A stretch of 64,000 nucleotides of DNA from Profundicola sp048268105 (GCA_048268105.1 JBLWWH010000005.1:109194-173193); one strand, 5' to 3'. Positions 34,741 to 43,286 are shown, counted from the first letter of the stretch. Numbers and translations: made by a program. Notes: generated by a model from the letters alone, not told the origin.

Positions 34741-35525
34741 ATTTTTTACTCTTATTACTCATTACTCATTTTCTTGGAGATTTTGTTTTACAACCTACTT
34801 CGTGGGTAAAGTCAAAGTTTAAATATGGCATCGCATCATCAGGTTTTTGGAAACATATAGCCACGCATGCTTTGTTGCTTGTATTAATAGGTTTTATGCT
34901 TCCTGATTATAGTTTAGCATTGGTCATAGTGCTAGTTAGCCATATTATCATAGATGCTCTTAAAATTAGTTTATTGTCGTATTTAAACTCAGATGCATCC
35001 AAAATTTATGGTTTTCTTCTCGATCAAATATTTCACATTATAGCTATTCTAATCGTCGCACTCAACACCAGCCTTAGTTTTAACTGGGAACTACTCCTAC
35101 AGCCGAGCGTGCTTTTAGTCTTATTAGGCTATATATTCCTAAGCTTGCCAAGTTCCTCCATCATGCGTGTGTTACTAACTCCTTATACCAAAGAAGTAGA
35201 TAATACAACTACGTCTAAAAAGTCTAGCCATTGGATGTCTTATTTCTTTTATGAAGCTAATGAAAAAGATGAGCAAAAATCGCTTAAGAATGGTGGTAAA
35301 CATATTGGAATTATCGAAAGATTGCTTGTCTTCACCTTTATAATCATTGGGCAATGGTCGGCTGTTGGGTTTTTAATTACAGCTAAATCAGTTTTTAGAT
35401 TTGGTGATTTAAATCAAGGAAAGAATCGACAGTTTACAGAATACGTACTCATCGGAACTTTATTAAGCTTCGGATTTGCTATATTCACTGCCTTGATCGT
35501 TCAATTTGTTTTGGGATTGATTTAA
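34737..35525 (+). CDS. DUF3307 family membrane protein
   Basis: A 262-residue polytopic membrane protein with about six hydrophobic spans. Conserved polar residues sit in or beside the membrane: 'ITHFLGDFVLQPTSWVKSKF', 'WKHIATHALLL', 'VSHIIIDALKISLL' and 'LLDQIFHIIAIL'. His and Asp spaced this way recall membrane metal-dependent hydrolases of the YdjM/DUF457 type; that is inference. A soluble loop ('DNTTTSKKSSHWMSYFFYEA') divides the two halves. It overlaps the SatD-like gene by four bases, so the two work from one transcript. It ends tail-to-tail with pdxH, sharing TTAA. Confidence 0.85.
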   Translation: MNFLLLLLITHFLGDFVLQPTSWVKSKFKYGIASSGFWKHIATHALLLVLIGFMLPDYSLALVIVLVSHIIIDALKISLLSYLNSDASKIYGFLLDQIFHIIAILIVALNTSLSFNWELLLQPSVLLVLLGYIFLSLPSSSIMRVLLTPYTKEVDNTTTSKKSSHWMSYFFYEANEKDEQKSLKNGGKHIGIIERLLVFTFIIIGQWSAVGFLITAKSVFRFGDLNQGKNRQFTEYVLIGTLLSFGFAIFTALIVQFVLGLI

Positions 35526-36169
35526 GGAGCAAGCCGTTCTATGATCCAATCATAATCTTGATTTAAAGAATATCTAATTCTATCATGCAATCTATTGGGT
35601 CTACCTTGCCAAAACTCTATACTTTTTGGACGAATTAAGTATCCGCCCCAATTAGCTGGTCTCTCTGGGTATTTACCTTTAAGTTCTATTTCTAAATCCT
35701 TTTGCGCTTTTTCTAAATATTCTCTCGTTGGAACCACAGAGCTTTGGGGAGAAACAATAGCACTTATCTGACTCAGCAAGGGTCTTGATTCAAAATAACC
35801 ATCGGACAGATTAGGTGCAATCTTTTCGGCTTTACCTTTAATTATAATCTGACGTTCCATTCCTGGCCAAAAGAAAGAGAGACAGACATGTGGATTATTA
35901 TCTATAGCCTTACCTTTTTCACTTTGATAGTTGGTATAAAATATAAAACCTTCGTGCGTATATCTCTTTAATAAAACAACACGCGTTTTAGGAAAACCAT
36001 CCACTCCAATCGTGCTCACCGACATAGCATTGGCTTCGTCGACAGATTCATTATTCACTGCAGCATCAAACCATTCTCTAAAAACTTCTATAGGATTTTC
36101 AGCTAACTCTTCATCATTTAAAGCAAACTTCTCATAAGACTTCCTAAAATCACTTAAGTCTTGTTTCAT
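35522..36169 (-). CDS. pdxH: Pyridoxamine 5'-phosphate oxidase
   Basis: A 215-residue FMN enzyme that makes pyridoxal 5'-phosphate from PNP or PMP. The N-terminus 'LSDFRKSYEKFALNDEEL' matches the usual 'MR..Y....L.E..L' lead. FMN and substrate residues occur in 'RVVLLKRYTHEGFIFYTNYQ', 'SVVPTREYLEKA' and the C-terminal 'IEFWQGRPNRLHDRI'. The length is typical (218 in E. coli). It has a strong minus-strand promoter facing the yqgE promoter. Its stop overlaps that of the DUF3307 gene in the palindrome TTAA. Confidence 0.95.
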   Translation of the reverse strand: MKQDLSDFRKSYEKFALNDEELAENPIEVFREWFDAAVNNESVDEANAMSVSTIGVDGFPKTRVVLLKRYTHEGFIFYTNYQSEKGKAIDNNPHVCLSFFWPGMERQIIIKGKAEKIAPNLSDGYFESRPLLSQISAIVSPQSSVVPTREYLEKAQKDLEIELKGKYPERPANWGGYLIRPKSIEFWQGRPNRLHDRIRYSLNQDYDWIIERLAP

Positions 36170-36190
36170 ATCAATATTTTTTTATCTTTA
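36162..36190 (+). promoter_or_regulatory. Candidate promoter of yqgE
   Basis: TTG at 36162-36164, an 18-base spacer and TATCTTTA at 36183-36190 give one mismatch to TAnnTTTG. The -33 element lies within the first codons of pdxH on the other strand. Confidence 0.55.
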
Positions 36191-36201
36191 TCAAAGATAA
36201 A
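36181..36201. repeat. Perfect inverted repeat between divergent promoters
   Basis: TTTATCTTT-ATC-AAAGATAAA has 9-base arms and a 3-base centre. It contains the -7 boxes of both divergent genes, pdxH and yqgE. Confidence 0.75.
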
Positions 36202-36222
36202 ACAAACAAGTGCAAACACAAA
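36192..36222 (-). promoter_or_regulatory. Promoter of pdxH
   Basis: On the minus strand TTTG (36222-36219), a 19-base spacer and TATCTTTG (36199-36192) match the Bacteroidota consensus exactly. The predicted leader is about 16 bases. Confidence 0.75.
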
Positions 36223-36767
36223 CCATACAAAAAGGAACAATTTTAATAGCCCGACCTTCTTTATTAACCGATGTTTTTCATCGATCTGTGGTTATTATTA
36301 CCACGCATTCAGAAGAAAGTGGCTCCGTTGGTTTTGTTTTAAACAAGTCATTAAATATTCCGGTAAATGTATTTCTAAACGAAATCAATAGTGAATCTAT
36401 GGTCTATTCCGGTGGTCCGGTGGATGAGGAAAATATCTTCTATATTCATAATCGCCCTGACTTAATTAAAAACAGCGAGCCGATAAAAGACAATTTATAT
36501 TGGGCAGGAGAATTCGATGATGTGAAATACGCGCTAAACAATGGTTATATTAAAGCGAATGAAATTAGGTTTTATGTTGGTTATTCAGGATGGTCCGAAA
36601 ATCAACTTGAGACTGAAATAAAAAATGGCGCTTGGTCTGTACATAATACCATCAACTTCGATCTCTTCGCTGAATGGGATCACAAACTTTGGAAAGAGCA
36701 AATGATTAAGCTAGGCGGCGAAAACCTTCTTTGGTTTAATATGCCAGAAAATCCAATGCTTAATTAA
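36210..36767 (+). CDS. YqgE/AlgH family protein
   Basis: A 185-residue protein of the YqgE/AlgH family (UPF0301), widely conserved with no settled biochemical role. The typical N-terminus 'GTILIARPSLLTDVFHRSVV' and 'ESGSVGFVLNKSLNIPV' are present, as is 'VYSGGPVDEENIFYIHNRPD'. The start is a GTG at 36210, since no in-frame ATG precedes the family's conserved N-terminus; 'MQTQTIQKGTILIA' fits other members. It is divergent from pdxH through overlapping promoters and ends in a shared TTAA with the convergent aminotransferase-like gene. Confidence 0.9.
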   Translation: MQTQTIQKGTILIARPSLLTDVFHRSVVIITTHSEESGSVGFVLNKSLNIPVNVFLNEINSESMVYSGGPVDEENIFYIHNRPDLIKNSEPIKDNLYWAGEFDDVKYALNNGYIKANEIRFYVGYSGWSENQLETEIKNGAWSVHNTINFDLFAEWDHKLWKEQMIKLGGENLLWFNMPENPMLN

Positions 36768-37576
36768 TCCAGTGCGATTAGTTGACTTACAATGCTTTCT
36801 GTAACATCAGAAACATAGTCTTTTTTACGAAGTTTAGTTACTTTAATGATGCCATAACCATTTTTAGCAATAAAAACCTCGTCGGCTTTATTTAATTTAA
36901 AAGGAAATAATCCTTCACCTTCATGAATTTCATCAATTTCTGGAGCTCGAATACATGCTTGCAAAACTCTATCTCTCAAAACATTGTCAAAAGCACCTTG
37001 TTCTAAACTCGATGTATAAACCTCATTCCCTTGAATCATAAAAATATTTCCATTCATGGCATGTGCCACCGATTTTTCTTGATTTAATAAGATTAAATCA
37101 TCTAAGGCATTTTCTATAGCATAAGTTGATAAGATTCTATACCTGGGGTTTAAAAAGTTCAATCTCTGATGGAAATCCCCCGAAACATATGTCTCTCTAT
37201 ATAAATCTATTTCGTAGTCTTCATTGAAAAATAATGTATTGGGCAATTCCTTTATGCTCACCCAAAAGTCGGATTTAGTATCACTTTGAGTTACATTAAA
37301 AATAAGTTCGGCATTCTGCAACCCACTATCTTCTTGAATTTTAGTTAATTCTTGATAGAAAAAAGATGGCGTATAATCCAATGGAATTTGCATTCGTGCC
37401 ATGCGCATTTGAGCCATCAAATGAAAATAATGACGCTCAGCAAATAAAAATGAACCTTCGAATAAACGAATTTTCTCTTGTAAAATTTCACCTGAATTGA
37501 ACACAGGATGGTCGAAACCGAATATCTGCGTAGTGGCAGAAACGATTTCTCCATTTAAATTAATACGGGAATTCAT
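36764..37576 (-). CDS. Class IV aminotransferase-fold protein lacking the expected PLP lysine
   Basis: A 270-residue protein of the class IV aminotransferase fold (BCAT, D-amino acid transaminase and 4-amino-4-deoxychorismate lyase group). N-terminal pattern 'FNSGEILQEKIRLFEGSFLF' then 'ERHYFHLMAQMRMARMQIP' and C-terminal 'NGNIFMIQGNEVYTSSLEQG' identify the fold. The active Lys is expected near 'DFHQRLNFLNPRYRILSTYA' (about 134-153), but that stretch has none, and the Glu normally before 'xxNGN' is His172. It may be catalytically inactive or have a new role. The start at 37576 was preferred to 37630 because it matches family N-termini and avoids overlap with the START-like gene. Confidence 0.75.
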   Translation of the reverse strand: MNSRINLNGEIVSATTQIFGFDHPVFNSGEILQEKIRLFEGSFLFAERHYFHLMAQMRMARMQIPLDYTPSFFYQELTKIQEDSGLQNAELIFNVTQSDTKSDFWVSIKELPNTLFFNEDYEIDLYRETYVSGDFHQRLNFLNPRYRILSTYAIENALDDLILLNQEKSVAHAMNGNIFMIQGNEVYTSSLEQGAFDNVLRDRVLQACIRAPEIDEIHEGEGLFPFKLNKADEVFIAKNGYGIIKVTKLRKKDYVSDVTESIVSQLIALD

Positions 37577-37584
37577 GCGTTTTT

Positions 37585-37968
37585 TTAAGATCCAATCGTG
37601 TGTTTCAAGTCTTCTAATTGACTTCTCCATAAATCTTTTGCTTCGTCTATATCGTCATCTTCAGCAAAATCAGTAACCACCAAAGATACATCATTGGTAA
37701 GCTCATCTACCTGAATACGAATCTCGAAATAATATTTAGTGTCCTCGTCATACTCCCAACGATATCGAACATACTCATCGTATTTAGATCTCACTAAATA
37801 GGCAACGTCTTCGTAGCCACCATCCCAAATAAATGTGAACTTCTCACCTCTTGAATTTACGTTCTCTGCAAACCACTCAGAAAGACCTGATGGTGTTGCT
37901 ATATAATTATATAAAAAACTTGGTGAAGCATTCACCGAAACCTCTATTTCAAACTTCTTCTTAGACAT
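37585..37968 (-). CDS. START-like domain protein
   Basis: A 127-residue single-domain protein of the START-like/AHSA1-type helix-grip fold. It begins 'KKKFEIEVSVNASPSFLYNY', then 'ATPSGLSEWFAENVNSRGEK' and 'FIWDGGYEDVAYLVRS', and ends with an acidic 'TDFAEDDDIDEAKDLWRSQ' helix. This form is common in Bacteroidota and has no known ligand. It starts the minus-strand operon with the class IV aminotransferase-like gene eight bases downstream. Confidence 0.85.
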   Translation of the reverse strand: MSKKKFEIEVSVNASPSFLYNYIATPSGLSEWFAENVNSRGEKFTFIWDGGYEDVAYLVRSKYDEYVRYRWEYDEDTKYYFEIRIQVDELTNDVSLVVTDFAEDDDIDEAKDLWRSQLEDLKHTIGS

Positions 37969-38322
37969 ATACTTGTGTGTATGTTATTTAAATTCCCGCA
38001 ATATATAAATTTAAAGGAAGCATAAAAATTTATCTATAGAAATTTTTAGTGTAATGATACAGCGTTTTTAAAATTCAATAAACTTTCGGTATAAGCCAGA
38101 CTAAAATCTGTTATTACGTATCAAAAATCCTTATCTTTTAAGTTTTAAAGTTGTGAGATGGTCTGTACAAATCAAAAAACCATATTTCTACGAGACTTTT
38201 TAAAATCTATTAAATTCATATTTATTTTGAAATCAGACAATTCGAGTTTTCATTTTGAAAAACCGACATTGAAGTTTTTAAAAAATTTAAGCCATTTAGG
38301 ATTATTTCATTAATTTTATCCT
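37969..38322. other. AT-rich intergenic stretch before upp
   Basis: 354 bases lie between the divergent START-like and upp genes. No ORF, clear RNA fold or repeat was seen. A TAATTTTA sequence just before the upp start could be a weak -7 element. Confidence 0.4.
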
Positions 38323-38979
38323 ATGAAAAATGTAATAAGCCTTTCAGCCTCCAATTCATTACTTACAGAATGGGTAAACCAATTAAGATGTGTAAAAATA
38401 CAAAGTGACCGTCTAAGATTTAGAAGAAATTTAGAACGTATTGGTGAAATTGGTGCTTATGAAATCAGCAAAGGTCTTGATTTTAAAAAGGTTGACATTA
38501 CAACTCCCCTAGGGATTAAAAGTAGTTCTGAGTTTAATAAACAACCCGTTGTCCTTACTATTCTACGCGCAGGAGTTCCTCTTTTTCAAGGAGTTATGAA
38601 CTACTTTGATGGTGCTGATAGTGGATTTGTAGGATCTTATAGAAAACATGATCCTGAAGAAGATTTTGTTATTCGTCAGGAGTATATTACTTGTCCTTCC
38701 ATTGTTGATCGTCCATTAATTATAACCGATCCAATGATTGCTACAGGTGCCTCTTTAGTAGAGGCTCTTAAAGAAATACTAGCCTTAGGAAAACCAAGTT
38801 CAGTACATATATTATGCGCGATTGCTGCTAGACCGGGCCTAGAAAAATTGTCTCAATCTTTTCCAAAAGCTCAAATATGGTGTGGAGCTATCGACGACGA
38901 ATTGAACGACAAAAACTACATCGTCCCAGGATTAGGAGATGCAGGTGATTTGTCTTTTGGATCTAAACTACAGTCTTAA
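38323..38979 (+). CDS. upp: Uracil phosphoribosyltransferase
   Basis: A 218-residue PRTase-fold enzyme that salvages uracil to UMP with PRPP. The PRPP loop is 'IITDPMIATGASLVEALKEI' (about 131-150), and the uracil-binding hood residues are near 'GLGDAGDLSFGSKL' at the C-terminus, as in other Upps. 'VLTILRAGVPLFQGVMNYF' is also characteristic. The length fits. It is a single gene, convergent with prfC six bases away, with no terminator between. Confidence 0.93.
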   Translation: MKNVISLSASNSLLTEWVNQLRCVKIQSDRLRFRRNLERIGEIGAYEISKGLDFKKVDITTPLGIKSSSEFNKQPVVLTILRAGVPLFQGVMNYFDGADSGFVGSYRKHDPEEDFVIRQEYITCPSIVDRPLIITDPMIATGASLVEALKEILALGKPSSVHILCAIAARPGLEKLSQSFPKAQIWCGAIDDELNDKNYIVPGLGDAGDLSFGSKLQS

Positions 38980-38985
38980 TTCTTT

Positions 38986-40578
38986 TTAAAACTCACTCAC
39001 AAAGTGTAGCTTCACCGAAGGATATTTTTGCTCGGTCATTTGTATCGTAAAAGCTGAATCTGCCAAGAATACCAATTGATTATATTTGTCACGCGCTAGA
39101 TATTTTTGTTTAACACGCAAAAAGTCTTGATACTCTGGAGATTTCTCGTCCTTAGTCTCCACCCAACAAGCTTTGTGAATATTAATATTTTCATAGGAAA
39201 CCTTGGCATTATATTCATGTTCTAGACGGTATTCAATCACTTCATATTGAAGCGCTCCAACCGTTCCGATGATTTTTCGGTTGTTGTACTCCATTGTAAA
39301 CAACTGTGCAACACCTTCGTCCATTAACTGGTCTAATCCCTTCTCGAATTGCTTGGCTTTCATTGGATCTGAGTTGTTAACATATCTAAAGTGTTCTGGA
39401 GAGAAACTTGGAATTCCTTTGAAGCTTAATTCTTCACCTTCTGTTAGGGTATCTCCAATTCTGAAATTACCAGTATCGTGTAAACCAACGATATCGCCCG
39501 GATAACTCTCTTGTACAATTTCTTTTTTATCCGCGAAAAAGGCATTTGGTGCACTGAATTTCATCGATTTACCTAAGCGAACATGTAAATAAGGTTTATT
39601 TCTTTCGAAAGTTCCAGAAACCACCTTAACGAAGGCTAATCTATTTCTATGATTAGGATCCATATTCGCATGAATCTTAAATACAAATCCTGTAAACGCT
39701 TCTTCTTCAGGCTTTACAATTCTTGTTTCACTTTCTTTTGGAAGTGGATTGGGGGCAAAATCAATAAAGGCATTTAGTAGCTCTTGCACTCCAAAATTGT
39801 TTAAGGCCGAACCAAAGAAAACCGGCTGCAATTCACTTTTCAAATATTGATCATTATCAAAATCAGGATAAACACCCGTCACCAATTCAATTTCATCTCT
39901 TAAGTTCTCCGCATCTTCATCACCCAAAAGTTCCGTTAAGCTTTCGTCGGCTAAATCTTCGATTTCGATACCATCAGAAATCTTTTGTTTGTTTTCGCCA
40001 GAGAAAAGTTTAATATTCTTCTCCCAAATATTATAAATTCCTTTGAACCTTTCTCCCATCCCGATCGGCCACGAAAGTGGTGTTACATTCAATTCCAATT
40101 TTTGCTCAACTTCATCTAACAAATCAAATGCATCCTTACCCTCGCGATCTAATTTATTGATGAAAACAATCATGGGAATATTTCTCATTCTACAAACCTT
40201 CACTAATTTCTCAGTTTGTTCCTCCACCCCTTTGGCAACATCAATTACAACAATCACACTGTCCACCGCTGTCAAGGTTCTAAAGGTATCCTCCGCGAAA
40301 TCCTTGTGACCAGGCGTATCTAAAATATTAATTTTCTTACCTCTATACTCAAAAGCTAAAACCGAAGTTGCTACGGAAATTCCACGTTGGCGTTCGATCT
40401 CCATAAAGTCGGAAGTAGCGGATTTTTTAACTTTGTTGGACTTTACTGCTCCTGCTTCTTGAATCGCACCACCAAATAGTAGTAACTTTTCAGTGAGGGT
40501 TGTTTTACCCGCATCAGGATGCGCAATAATTCCAAAAGTTTTTCTTTTATTTATCTCCTTAAGTAAGGTTTTTGACAT
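38986..40578 (-). CDS. prfC: Peptide chain release factor 3
   Basis: A 530-residue translational GTPase that recycles RF1/RF2 from the ribosome after peptide release. G1 is 'AHPDAGKTTLTEKLLLFGGA' (about 18-37), G3 'DTPGHKDF' near 87 and G4 'NKLD' near 141, with the RF3-specific 'ERQRGISVATSVLAFEYRGK' switch region. Domains II and III follow and end at the standard length. RF3 is absent from some bacteria, so its presence is informative for translation quality control. It is monocistronic. Confidence 0.95.
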   Translation of the reverse strand: MSKTLLKEINKRKTFGIIAHPDAGKTTLTEKLLLFGGAIQEAGAVKSNKVKKSATSDFMEIERQRGISVATSVLAFEYRGKKINILDTPGHKDFAEDTFRTLTAVDSVIVVIDVAKGVEEQTEKLVKVCRMRNIPMIVFINKLDREGKDAFDLLDEVEQKLELNVTPLSWPIGMGERFKGIYNIWEKNIKLFSGENKQKISDGIEIEDLADESLTELLGDEDAENLRDEIELVTGVYPDFDNDQYLKSELQPVFFGSALNNFGVQELLNAFIDFAPNPLPKESETRIVKPEEEAFTGFVFKIHANMDPNHRNRLAFVKVVSGTFERNKPYLHVRLGKSMKFSAPNAFFADKKEIVQESYPGDIVGLHDTGNFRIGDTLTEGEELSFKGIPSFSPEHFRYVNNSDPMKAKQFEKGLDQLMDEGVAQLFTMEYNNRKIIGTVGALQYEVIEYRLEHEYNAKVSYENINIHKACWVETKDEKSPEYQDFLRVKQKYLARDKYNQLVFLADSAFTIQMTEQKYPSVKLHFVSEF

Positions 40579-40666
40579 GGGTAAGATTTTGGGACGGCAA
40601 AAGTAGTGATTTTATCAATAAATAATTAAATCAGACCTTTTAGTTTAATTTTTTAAAAATTTTGTA

Positions 40667-41362
40667 TTAAGGTGTCGTAGATGAACACTGAACAATTTTT
40701 CCGTTCATAAATTGATGAGCCTTTAAGCCAAAGTCATATAAATAATCGGCCATCTCATGGGGTTGTACCGGCGCTTGAATTCCAGGAAAGGCTGTTTCTA
40801 ACATTTCTGTTTGAACAGCTCCCAAGGCTACACAATTAATACTTGGTCCTTCTTCGCCAAATTCTTGTGCTAAAACTTCTGATAACGTCACGAGAGTCGC
40901 TTTAGATGATCCATAGGCAGATAGTTCTGGGAACTTAACCGATCCCTGCACAGCCCCCATAGTGGTTATATTAACAATATGTGAATCCTTTGTAAATTTT
41001 GAATACAAACTCTGAATCAACATGGCTGGTGCTAAAAAATTTACCTTATAACTTGCCAGAAAATCAGATGCTGTAAGTTCATGAAATGGTTTTTTGATTA
41101 AAAGACCAGCATTATTATATAATACATCTACCATATCCCAATCATAAATATAATCATGGATATCCTTATAATCTTCTATTGTAGCCAAATCTAAAGGCGC
41201 ATATCTAAATTGTTCATCGTTGGATATGTTAGCAATCTCTTTCAATAAATCCTCTGATCTAGAAATAACAAATACATTATGTCCCTCCTTCAAACATTTT
41301 TCTACTAAGGCTCTTCCGATTCCTCTACTACCTCCTGTGATGATTATATTCTTAACTTTCAT
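40667..41362 (-). CDS. SDR family oxidoreductase
   Basis: A 231-residue classical short-chain dehydrogenase. The NAD(P) motif is 'TGGSRGIGRAL' (about 9-19), the NNAG motif is at 83-86, and Tyr150 and Lys154 are in 'SAYGSSKATLV'. Its C-terminal region is short, with a small lid. The substrate is unknown. It is the last gene of a three-gene minus-strand operon and overlaps the ABC ATPase gene by 11 bases, an unusual partner for an iron-type importer. Confidence 0.9.
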   Translation of the reverse strand: MKVKNIIITGGSRGIGRALVEKCLKEGHNVFVISRSEDLLKEIANISNDEQFRYAPLDLATIEDYKDIHDYIYDWDMVDVLYNNAGLLIKKPFHELTASDFLASYKVNFLAPAMLIQSLYSKFTKDSHIVNITTMGAVQGSVKFPELSAYGSSKATLVTLSEVLAQEFGEEGPSINCVALGAVQTEMLETAFPGIQAPVQPHEMADYLYDFGLKAHQFMNGKIVQCSSTTP

Positions 41363-42053
41363 TTTGTTTTAAATTTAAAATTTGTTTTCGTAATTCAAAC
41401 TGAGTATCAATTTCCCTTGAGCTTCCTTTATATAAATTAGCTTCATTAATATACCAAATCTCGTCTGCCATTTCTAGGGCATATAAGATTTCGTGGGTAA
41501 TTACAATAAATGTCTTTTCTGTTGAATCCACAAGATTTCTTAATAATTGAAAAACATGTGATTTGGATTTAAAATCTAAATGCGCTGTAGGTTCATCAAA
41601 AAACACAAAATCTGTATTTTGCAATAAAGCCCGCGCAATCATTACTTTTTGCAATTGTCCATCGCTGATTTCATTGGCATACTTATCTAGCAAAGACTCT
41701 ATTCCTAACAATTGAATCACATGAGACTTTAATTCCATATCGGGTTGAGAAGCTCCAATTTCTATCAATTCCCTCACCGGAATCATAGGAATAACACCGA
41801 TTCTTGAAAATACAGCCGACAAGGTTTTCGACCATAACTTCGCATTTATCTCTTGAATATCTTTTCCTCTGTATTTAATTTGACCAGCAAAAGGAGGAAT
41901 TATCTTAAATAAGGTCTTCATAAAAGTGGATTTCCCACTCCCATTCTCTCCGAGTAAGAAGATTAACTTAGCTTTCTCTAATTCTAGATTGATATCTGTA
42001 ACTAAAGCTTCCTTAAACCCAATCGATAGATTCTCAATTCTTAGCAAACTCAT
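41352..42053 (-). CDS. ABC transporter ATP-binding protein, FecE-like
   Basis: A 233-residue ATPase of the iron-siderophore/cobalamin importer class. Walker A is 'GENGSGKSTF' (35-44), the signature is 'EISDGQLQKVMIARAL' with SDGQ instead of the usual SGGQ, and Walker B is 'FVFFDEPTAHLDF'. It overlaps its permease gene by four bases and the SDR gene by 11. Substrate-binding protein and outer-membrane receptor genes are absent from this neighbourhood. Confidence 0.92.
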   Translation of the reverse strand: MSLLRIENLSIGFKEALVTDINLELEKAKLIFLLGENGSGKSTFMKTLFKIIPPFAGQIKYRGKDIQEINAKLWSKTLSAVFSRIGVIPMIPVRELIEIGASQPDMELKSHVIQLLGIESLLDKYANEISDGQLQKVMIARALLQNTDFVFFDEPTAHLDFKSKSHVFQLLRNLVDSTEKTFIVITHEILYALEMADEIWYINEANLYKGSSREIDTQFELRKQILNLKQNES

Positions 42054-43075
42054 GATATTTGATTTTTATTGAGAAATACAATACTTAGAACAATGGGTGC
42101 ACCAAACAAGGCCGTTATAACATTGATGGGTAAGGCTCCACCAGGAAATAGCTCTGCTAGCAATCCAAAACTTGTCATTAAAATGACGCCAACCACCATA
42201 TTGTAGGCAAATAATTGATGAAAATTGGAAGTTTTAAGATACATTCTACAAATATGTGGAACTGCCAATCCTATAAAAGCAATAGGGCCAACTAAAGCTG
42301 TGGCAACCCCTGCCAAAAGTGAGGATGCTATGATCAATTGAATCCTTAATGATCTAAGATTTACCCCCATGGTCTGAGCGTATAATTCCCCGAGCTGCAT
42401 CCTTATTAAAGAAGGAATATTTCTAACAATAAAAAATACACCAATCAGCACAAACACAGCATAATAAATCAAATGTTTGATACTTAAACCCGTCAACGAA
42501 CCAAAACCCCATAACACATAGGACTTCAACTCCTTGGCATTAGAAAAATACTGCAATATTTCTATAAAAGCACCCGCAATTGTAGCTATCATAAAACCAA
42601 CAATAATCATAGCATTGGTAGATGATAATTGCTTTGCAATCGCGATCAATAACAACATGGCCAACAATGCCCCCGCTAAGGCACCTATAATCAACAATCC
42701 AGGCTCAAAAATAAAACTCCCAAATCCAAGAGAACTTCCCAAAACAATAACGATCGCAACGCCAAGACCTGCAGAGGAAGTTACTCCTAAAATAGAGGGT
42801 CCTGCCAGAGGATTTCTAAAAAACTCCTGCAAAACCCACCCACTTAGTGGTAGTGCAATCCCAGTTAATAAGGCGGTGATAGTTCTAGGCAAACGATGTT
42901 GAAAGACTATTTTCTTAAGTGATTCATTCTCTGATAAATTAAAATAATCCATCATCTCATAAGACGAACTTCCGAGCACAAGTGAAAATACCAATACTAT
43001 CTGCATAAGCAATAGTAGCAGGAAAAATCTTTTATCTTGAGCCAACCAATTCGTCATGGTCAACAAAGATATCAA
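42050..43075 (-). CDS. FecCD/BtuC-type ABC transporter permease
   Basis: A 341-residue inner-membrane permease with about nine to ten hydrophobic spans. Family motifs include 'RLPRTITALLTGIALPLSGW', 'RNPLAGPSILGVTSSAGLG', 'LWGFGSLTGLSIKH' and 'GPIAFIGLAVPHICRM', as in FecCD, FhuB and BtuC. The partner ATPase follows, and together they form an importer for a siderophore, haem or cobalamin. It is the first gene of the operon. Confidence 0.93.
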   Translation of the reverse strand: MISLLTMTNWLAQDKRFFLLLLLMQIVLVFSLVLGSSSYEMMDYFNLSENESLKKIVFQHRLPRTITALLTGIALPLSGWVLQEFFRNPLAGPSILGVTSSAGLGVAIVIVLGSSLGFGSFIFEPGLLIIGALAGALLAMLLLIAIAKQLSSTNAMIIVGFMIATIAGAFIEILQYFSNAKELKSYVLWGFGSLTGLSIKHLIYYAVFVLIGVFFIVRNIPSLIRMQLGELYAQTMGVNLRSLRIQLIIASSLLAGVATALVGPIAFIGLAVPHICRMYLKTSNFHQLFAYNMVVGVILMTSFGLLAELFPGGALPINVITALFGAPIVLSIVFLNKNQIS

Positions 43076-43254
43076 TTTGAAGCTTTATCACAATCTTAGA
43101 ATTAGGTTCTAAACGAGAATAAGATTAGTTTAGAATATTATCAATTGAATAGTTTAACTTTCATTAACAACCAAGTTAAGTAACTTAATGTCATCGGCTA
43201 AGTTTAAAACGTGGAGAACTTTAGTTTAAATGTTGAAAAGTAGTCCTACTTGGG

Positions 43255-43286
43255 TTGAGCCACCTGCACAAATTGTCTTATTTTTG
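43255..43286 (+). promoter_or_regulatory. Promoter of parAB
   Basis: TTG at 43255-43257, a 21-base spacer and TATTTTTG at 43279-43286 match the Bacteroidota consensus. The leader would be about 10 bases. Confidence 0.75.

Noticed and set aside
36161..36391. 76-residue plus-strand ORF at the start of yqgE
   Set aside because: It overlaps the divergent promoters and yqgE in another frame, with low-complexity sequence; a shadow.
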